From Melitaea cinxia (taxonomy: Eukaryota > Arthropoda > Insecta > Lepidoptera > Nymphalidae): DNA of 64,000 nucleotides. Each line of letters starts with the position of its first letter. The first letter of the stretch is position 1. The notes beneath the pieces were generated by a model, which did no database searches, was not told where the DNA came from, and saw only the letters and a list, made by a program, of their open reading frames with translations. Of the stretch, positions 57,547-64,000 are shown piece by piece. The stretch covers positions 12,166,001 to 12,230,000 of the forward strand of contig NC_059415.1 of assembly GCF_905220565.1 (NCBI RefSeq), written 5' to 3'. A program made the translations under genes and the position numbers.

Positions 57547-57705
57547 AGTGTGCTAAGAAACGTAACTCTTTCTCTTTCTATCTTCACTAACTTATATCTC
57601 AACTTCCATTCGTCTCGCTCAATCACACTTTTCGTAACGCTCTCGTCACGCATTCACCAGCTTACTTCCCAAGTCAAGCGTGCGTTAAGAAGTTTTACTT
57701 CAGAA
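57547..57705 (-). repeat. R3 element, internally deleted
   Basis: GAGTGTGCTAAGAAACGTAA lacks the usual TTTAGACCACACGAC...ACTTAC piece. The rest (CGTAACGCTCTCGTCACGCA, AGAAGTTTTACTTCAG) is intact. Confidence 0.85.
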
Positions 57706-58441
57706 AAAAATGCTTAGCCATATCAATCGGCTGTTATCTATAACACAAGCATTAAGTTGCTTATTACTGTAAGAACCGACGACCGTGTGAGTATGTTATA
57801 AAATATTTATATTTATTGTAATGAGAGCCATGGTTTTTATATTCAATATACTAATTAGATATCTATTCGTACACATATTCTAAGCATTTCATCATTAAAT
57901 ACCAATATTGATATAGTCTGTTAAAAGTTAATTAAATCAACAGTAGTAGAGCTAAAAGGATTGAATGCAATTTTCGTTACGTCAAAAGACAATCAATTTA
58001 ATGATTTCACAATTCTCAAAGTGAAAGAATGGCTACAAAAATAGACGGTCTAGCTGGGAGATTGTCATTACGAGATTTAAGTTTTAATTAATTAGTTTCT
58101 AAATGAAATAATTGTAACATGTTGTATCATTAATGGGGAATTTTTGTGACGAAAAATTTGAATATCTCTGTTGTTTTTTTCTGACAGTTATTATAACACT
58201 TATGTGGCACTTCATAGTTAATATACTCAGTTATTTCTAAGCTTTTTTAATATACATTAAAAGAAGTGTTTATTTGGCTACGTTCAAGTTAATCTTTTTT
58301 ACTTTAAGAACAATTTATAAATGACAAAAATTGTTTCTTACGCAAAGCGACAAATAATTATAAGCATCATCATATTTTGTGTTACAAAGTAACAGACAAT
58401 TTTATGTGTTTTTATCTGTAAATTACTGATACACTAATTAT

Positions 58442-58707
58442 CAGTCAGTCAGTCAGTCAATTCAGCCTATCGCAGTCCACTGCTGGACATAGGCCTCCCC
58501 AAGTTCGCACCAGACATCTCGTCCGCAATCTTCATCCAGCCTACACCGGCAATCTTACGTAGATCGTCGGTCCAACGGGCCGGAGGACGTCCTACACTGC
58601 ATTTGCCAAGACGCGGTCTCCACTCCAAGAAATGTCTGCTGCAACGGCCATCGGTCTTGCTACACAGCTGACCACCCCACCGCCACTACAACTTGCTAAT
58701 TTTGTAT
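58442..58707 (-). mobile_element. RTE-type LINE 3' end, 5'-truncated, 13-bp TSD
   Basis: The minus strand encodes the last ~75 residues of a LINE ORF2: QLCSKTDGRCSRHFLEWRPR, then GKCSVGRPPARWTDDLRKIA. Its last codons overlap the tail AGGCCTATGTCCAGCAGTGG, followed by (ACTG)n. ATACACTAATTAT flanks it at 58429-58441 and 58708-58720. The frame drifts at the very end compared with the usual GEAYVQQW. Its 3' tail is the one used by R2 and, in variant form, R4. Confidence 0.88.
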
Positions 58708-59594
58708 ATACACTAATTATAAACTTCTATTATAATCTATATTATTTTGTATGTGAATTATTACACAGAAAATGCAAACCCACAATAAATTGCCAAATGG
58801 GGAGGCATTAAAATTTAACATTTAACAAGGATGTATCATTTTAACTAGCTCCACGTAAGTTAGGAATAATTCACTCTCGATCGTTAATCGAACCCCCCTC
58901 TATCTGTCTGGTTAATTACGAGGGCGCGTCGCTGTACCGTCACCACCGTGAGTGACCACCGCTGTGCTGTAATACTTTGATGTTTTGATAATAGTTTCGT
59001 ACTTAAATAATTTTTCTAACCTAATTTCAACATATGATTTTACTTCCGTTACTATTTTTATTAGATTTAAATTTTAGTTTTGTTTTTAATTTTTTTGTTT
59101 ATCGTAATCGTTTGCTTATCGTATCGTGTCGTTTATATCGTAAGATTATCGTGTTCAATGAAATAAACTTCGAGTTCGTATTATTTTTCATAATAGAAAC
59201 TTTTTGGTCGATTTCAATTCCGGTTTACATTTATTTATTTATTTTTGGCACGGTAATAAAACAAAATCAACACACAATTACAAGACAATGCTTACATATT
59301 TCTAAATTTGTATTTCGATGACAACCGTGTACAAATTCCAAATATAACATGCTAATTAAATCCAGTCAGATAAAAAATGATAGAAACGGCGCACTTTGAT
59401 CAAAAAATTTAAAGATTTTAATTTTTTAAATATATCAAGGTCCTTACGTAGTAGTATAAAATAAATAAATTAATCAATGTTCAATACACTAATTACAGGT
59501 ATTTTATGAAGCAGTAATCAAGTTTATAAATTATATATATGTTATAAAAAGAGGGTTTATAAAATGGTAAGAGATATTTCTCATAAGAACTATG

Positions 59595-59816
59595 CTATAT
59601 ACCATCAGTAAATAGCATACGATGTACCATGGCATGTTTACCGCACATCATCTGTTCAAACACTCCAGCGGTAACAGGATCGTCAGCGCCAGAGAGTAAA
59701 CAACACCCCACCAACGTGACACACGGAGAATTGGCTTTGAGTCCTCTCGAATGACAGTAACAGTTTATCGGTTCAAATATACTATGGCGTCGACAATTCT
59801 CTATTTGAGGAGTATC
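59595..59816 (-). CDS. Unidentified 73-codon open frame, possible exon
   Basis: A minus-strand frame without an ATG runs 73 codons to a TAG at 59595-59597. It includes ENCRRHSIFEPINCYCHSRG, KANSPCVTLVGCCLLSGADD and TAGVFEQMMCGKHAMVHRML. GC content and cysteine content are high for this region. A possible acceptor (CATTCGAG, exon from 59745) and a possible donor (GATG|GTATAT at 59602) exist, but neither is strong. The C-Y-C...C-V-T spacing faintly recalls cysteine-rich receptor ectodomains; I do not claim that. It could also be transposon coding debris. Confidence 0.35.
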   Translation of the reverse strand, partial: DTPQIENCRRHSIFEPINCYCHSRGLKANSPCVTLVGCCLLSGADDPVTAGVFEQMMCGKHAMVHRMLFTDGI

Positions 59817-59819
59817 TTA

Positions 59820-60585
59820 AATCAAATATAATACTTTCCACCACTGTTCGATGTTTATATAGTATCAACTTAACTACTAAATGTTGTTCTATGTTATATA
59901 TGTACGTATACAAATATATATAATATTTTTTTATTCTTTTATGTTTATGCTTTTTTTCTCATAGGTGGTGATTACCAACAATTATAACTAGACCTTTAAA
60001 GTTAATCTAATATCTTTGTTTATTTTGTAATTTGTTAAACTTTACTAGTTTCAAATAAAATTAATAAATTATAATGATTTTATTTATTATAATTATTATC
60101 CACAATTATAGTTATTATGCACTATGAGGTTATGAAGTAAAGAAGGTTGTTTAGTTCACAGGTCACAGGAGGTATAATATGGTGTAGCTAATAAAATCTA
60201 TAGAGAATATTAAAACGCTACACACTCCTTAGTAGAGCTAATCATATACAAATTGTAGAGTACATTTGTGTACCACATACTAATACTTTTTTTAGTTTCA
60301 CTCAAGCATATTAACTTATCAATAATTATGAAAATAATTAACTAACTATTACTACAATTTAGGTACTACTATAAAAGTATTCAATTTTTTATCATATCTT
60401 TCATTTTTAATAAGTGAAACAAAATAAATAAATAAGTAAAGTTAAATGACATACAATAAAGTTCATTGATATTAACAATAAAACTACATATTTTTATAAT
60501 TTTTTTTTTAATTTTGAAATACCCAAATAAAACTATAAACAATTTAATTGAAATGGAACAAAATAGTACCGACTGTTTCATATCC
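59820..60585. other. AT-rich DNA, nothing recognised
   Basis: Very AT-rich, with no repeat copies or coding signal. Confidence 0.5.
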
Positions 60586-60589
60586 GTAT

Positions 60590-60700
60590 GTCACCGGGGC
60601 GAAGACACCTGGCGGTGACGTCACCCACCCCCGTGTCCATCCAGTTATTATAAAAAGATTAACTCCTAAACGCTCGCGTGCCAGCTAGGTGTGGCGAGTC
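60590..60700 (+). promoter_or_regulatory. Promoter-like patch: CRE palindrome plus TATA box
   Basis: A GC-rich island in AT-rich DNA holds the perfect palindrome GGTGACGTCACC (60614-60625, CRE core TGACGTCA), then TATAAAAAG at 60649-60657. Thirty bases on, around 60680, would be a transcription start. I see no convincing coding exon downstream within the window, so the gene served, if any, is unknown. Confidence 0.35.
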
Positions 60701-61045
60701 AACGACTTTCAAATGATTGTGAATCATGGTGTAATCACCACCATGTAATTAGGAGTAATGACTTGTTAAATGTTATGTTTTTTAATTCTATTGTTATAGG
60801 TTTGAATACTTAGTTTCATTATAAAACTATTATTTACAATTCAATGTATAAAATCAATATGTATATAGTAGGTAGCGTTTAAACTATTGATATGACTTTT
60901 GTAGTCTGAAGTCATTTCCATTAAGCGTATTTATTTTATCTAAGCTAAAGGTAAGCAGCTGAGCTGCAGTTGCTTACATTTTTCCAAGTTTTTATATATT
61001 TTTTTAAGTTTAATGAAATTAAATAATTATAATAGCGTATACCTA

Positions 61046-61157
61046 CGTTACATCGTTCCATAGCTTAATTGGCTAAAGCACCGACACGGTAAGTCAGAGA
61101 TGCAGGTTCGATCCCCGCTGGAACGGTCGATTTTTGATGTGATATTAAAAAATTGTT
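61046..61157 (+). mobile_element. R7 retroposon, 5'-truncated copy with 13-bp TSD
   Basis: This 112-bp unit is flanked by TAGCGTATACCTA at 61033-61045 and 61158-61170. It contains the same tRNA-like module (61054-61125) with a one-base shorter D loop, followed by the shared tail GGTCGATTTTTGATGTGATA. The anticodon loop is ACGGTAA, again without U33. Confidence 0.82.
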
Positions 61158-61429
61158 TAGCGTATACCTAATTGAAAGATTTTATAAATTTGATACAAAA
61201 AAATGTAGGTAACTATTATTTATTACGCTTACTTTTACCAAAAATTTCATTTCATGAGACTAATTTTTTAATACAAAAATATATAAAAATTAAAAAGCTC
61301 CTATACACAATAATCTAACATAAAACATAGAATAGAATATATTACTTCTTAAAAAAACAACACACACAAAAATATGCAGAACAATTAAATAATTCAGAGT
61401 TTCAAATCCCTAATCCTAGTACGAAAATC

Positions 61430-61610
61430 CTGCGAGTCTAAAAATTTGATGCGCCCTCATGCTCCGGCTGCCGAGGGGCGGTAAAAGCATATTTATGTTA
61501 GTTTCTGATCGACGATGATGTCTTTCCCCTGGCTTGAGGGGGCACCGGCTTGCTGGGGCGATTCCGTTAAATATTTTGAAGTGAATGTGATAAATACGAA
61601 ACGGAGAGAG
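61430..61610 (-). pseudogene. Possible LINE ORF2 C-terminal fossil
   Basis: The minus frame contains HFKIFNGIAPASRCPL and NMLLPPLGSRSMRAHQIFRL. This recalls the KIFNGLAP...LPP.R.....SF..... layout near the C-terminus of CR1-like reverse transcriptases. No WNSLP follows. The call is tentative. Confidence 0.35.
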
Positions 61611-62439
61611 AATCATTGATGAAACGTTTTAGGATAAATTAATTTGATATGGGTACATTTTTATCTGTGATAACAGAACCTTTGTCTGATGCAGCAAATT
61701 TGTTAGTTCATATGACCTTACATCATCAATGATTCTTTCTCCATTTCTTAGACATAGTGGGAATTAGAGTATGGTGGCGCTGGCATGTTTGTGTAGACAA
61801 AAGTCCCTAAAAAATAAAGAATAAAAAAATATTTTTGAAAGTATTTTTGATACTTTTAAGTGCAGGCTAAACTGCGGTATTATAGACAAGTTAAGTCCAT
61901 CATAGATTTCGCTTTCGCTTTCCATAAGGTTACATGTCTATCAAGTTGATTATACGTAAAAGTATTTACAGAAATGTTATGTATTGTAATTGTGATTGTT
62001 AAGCAATAATAATGTTGAAAAAATAATTTATAATTCAAATAAAACTATCTAAATTGAGTACATTAGTTAATAATTCATCAAAGAGTTATGAGGTAATGTG
62101 AAAAGTGTAAAAACAAAAGTTGTAGATTTTTTAGTACCTGCAACTTTGCCATTAAACTTTTTTCATAGGGCTTGTAGTTTAGCTGGAAATCGAGATAAAC
62201 CGTTTTTTACCCTTAAACTCTCCCCTCCTACCACTTCTCGACCTAAGATCGTCCGTAATTTATTTTTACTTTCATTTTCGTTGTATTCTCTTCCTTTTCC
62301 AACGGGTTTCATCCTACTATATTTTTTTTTTCACTTTTGCCCTCTTTAAAGTTTAAAGCCTTGGTCTATTATAATAAAACTAACGTACAAAAGTACACGA
62401 AGCAGTTGAGTATTTACAACATAAATAAATAAATGCAAA

Positions 62440-62612
62440 AACGAGTGTGCTTTAGACCACACGACTGAAGTAAAATATTCTACTTTCACTAATTTATATT
62501 TCCCTCTTAAATTCCGTTCGCCTCGCCCGATCACACTTTACGTATCGCTCGTCACGTATTTACCAGCTAAATCCCCAAGTCAAGAGTGCGTTAAGAAGTT
62601 TTACTTCAAAAA
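62440..62612 (-). repeat. R3 element
   Basis: Starts GAGTGTGCTTTAGACCACAC, ACGACTGAAGTAAAAT; contains TTCGCCTCGCCCGATCACAC; ends AAGAAGTTTTACTTCAAA. Confidence 0.87.
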
Positions 62613-62854
62613 TAAAAATATGATAATCTCCAATTATTAAACAAATCTTCAATTCGCCGCAGCGAGCCCGCACGCTACGCACTTAGCTCTCAGTTTCTCT
62701 TGGGGACATTACGAGTCTCAACAGCGTATACATACATACATACATAGCTACGTCACAGTGTATATACGTCTAAACACGTCTAAATACAGGCGCCGTCGAA
62801 TTATCGATAAAAACCACTAGGTTTTGAACAAGTATTCTAAAGCTAAATGGGATT

Positions 62855-63125
62855 TTGGACAACATTTTATACGACTAAAAAAAGTAGGGGCTTCTCATAT
62901 CGACTATAATATATATATTTTTATGTATGTTACCGCAGAACTTTTGACTGGGTGGACCGAATTCGATGATTTTTTTAAATCGATAGTTGGTGCTTATCAC
63001 ATGGTCACATTTGCATTTGATTGAGATTTGATGAGACTTTTTGAGTTATCTCTATATATCTATGGTACTTGACTAATTTTTGTCTACTTACGTTGTATTA
63101 CTGGTCGATGTAATTATAATATTGA
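62855..63125 (-). repeat. R6 element, reversed
   Basis: GACTGGGTGGACCGAATTCG, CGATAGTTGGTGCTTATCAC and CGTTGTATTACTGGTCGATG. Confidence 0.6.
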
Positions 63126-63339
63126 TAATTTTTTTTTGGTTGCGAAGAAACACAATTATATAATTATGTATTAACATTATGATTTCATCAGTTTTGGAGG
63201 GACAGTTTACTTTAAAATAGTTTTTATTTTCAATAAGTCGTCAACGATAGCAGGGTCATGCAGAAGAACATAATTATATTTTAAATAATAATGTATTAAG
63301 AGATATAATTTTAAATCAATTTAATTTTAACTGAGGTAG

Positions 63340-63570
63340 AGCTCAGAGTCCGACTAGGGTAGTACCTCGACCTTACAGAAAATCACAGCTAAATAATACT
63401 GCTTTCAACCAATGTTGTGTTCCTATTGGTAAGTAAGGTGATAGCAGATTGGGGGATAGGGTCGGCAACGCGCTTGCGATGCTTCTGGTGTTGCAGGCGT
63501 CTATAAACTACGGTAACCGCTTACCATCAGGTTAGCCGTACGCTTGTTTGCCGACCTAGTTTAAAAAATA
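63340..63570 (+). repeat. R1 element, full length
   Basis: GACCTTACAGAAAATCACAG through TACGCTTGTTTGCCGACCTA. Confidence 0.87.
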
Positions 63571-63675
63571 ACTTGTTTTGTTTAGTTAGTAAAACAAAAA
63601 CTTGTTTGATGTTTTCTTTGTTTTGTAACTTTCGTTTTATATACTTAATGTGATATTGATTTTAAACATTTTTAA

Positions 63676-63785
63676 CATGTCATCATCATCATTCATCATT
63701 TCAACCTATTACAATCCACTGCTGGACATAGGCCTCCACAAGTTTGCGCCAAAAATAACGTGAACTCATGTGTGTTGCTCTTTTA
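63676..63785 (-). mobile_element. R2 3' fragment
   Basis: CATCATCATCATTCATC followed by CCACTGCTGGACATAGGCCT and AAAATAACGTGAACTCATG. Confidence 0.8.
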
Positions 63786-64000
63786 ACATGTGTTAAAGCA
63801 TTTTACTGCGGCAGGGTTAGTAGCAGTGGCATGACTCGGTAGTCATTTTGTATAAGGTCCAACTTTTTTAAATACTTCTCTGCTGATCCGTGGCTTCTAT
63901 TACAAAGTAAAAGGACTGCCCTTAGCACAAGTTTCTTATCACCAAACATTTCTACGAATTTGAAAACATACGGAATTAAATATAACTAAATTAGCGTATT

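Noticed and set aside
59034..59321. 95-codon hydrophobic frame
   Set aside because: T-rich low-complexity DNA with no motif, neighbour or splice support; it lacks the length and context that make ORFX notable.

Overview
The window is lepidopteran (moth or butterfly) nuclear DNA, AT-rich and dense with repeats. I infer the order from several interspersed families typical of Lepidoptera, chiefly SINE-like elements and RTE-type LINE ends that share the tail GGCCTATGTCCAGCAGTGGA. I cannot name the species. There is no bacterial-style operon, CRISPR array or rRNA.

The one clear host gene is on the + strand. Six exons with good splice sites lie between 25666 and 45000 and encode the C-terminal ~259 residues of SCAPER (S-phase cyclin A-associated protein in the ER), ending in a lysine-rich tail and a TAA stop. 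Earlier exons must lie left of the window; I found none in the first 25.6 kb. The 12.9-kb intron after the second visible exon holds decayed tandem copies of that exon's 3' end, several SINEs, a MITE-like element and a complete 2.2-kb TIR DNA transposon.

Layout. 1-6.3 kb: repeat fragments and a 0.9-kb inverted-repeat element with a 72-bp internal satellite. 6.37-11.6 kb: an intact, probably young CR1-group LINE on the - strand. Its ORF1 (PHD finger, coiled coil, FP-like C-terminus) and ORF2 (endonuclease-reverse transcriptase) are separated by an unusual third open frame of 309 codons that overlaps the start of ORF2. 11.6-25.6 kb: mostly unique AT-rich DNA with scattered SINEs. 25.6-45.8 kb: the SCAPER 3' end. 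45.8-64 kb: LINE fossils, a 185-bp-arm foldback element, two miRNA-sized hairpins, an unidentified minus-strand open frame at 59.6-59.8 kb and a promoter-like patch at 60.6 kb.

Repeat names used below. R1 is a short repeat ending in TACGCTTGTTTGCCGACCTA. R2 is a ~330-bp SINE-like element with the RTE tail and an (ATG)n end. R3 is a ~200-bp family with the inverted ends TGAAGTAAAACTTC. R4 is a tRNA-headed SINE with a similar LINE-derived tail. R5 is a set of LINE 3' ends with (CAGA)n. R6 is a repeat containing 'ACCGACTTCAATTACATCGA'. R7 is a tiny retroposon with a tRNA-like module at its 3' side.

The best candidates for something undescribed are the three-ORF LINE, the TIR transposon carrying a DUF7869-like protein, the R7 tRNA-module retroposon with perfect target-site duplications, and the decayed exon array inside SCAPER.
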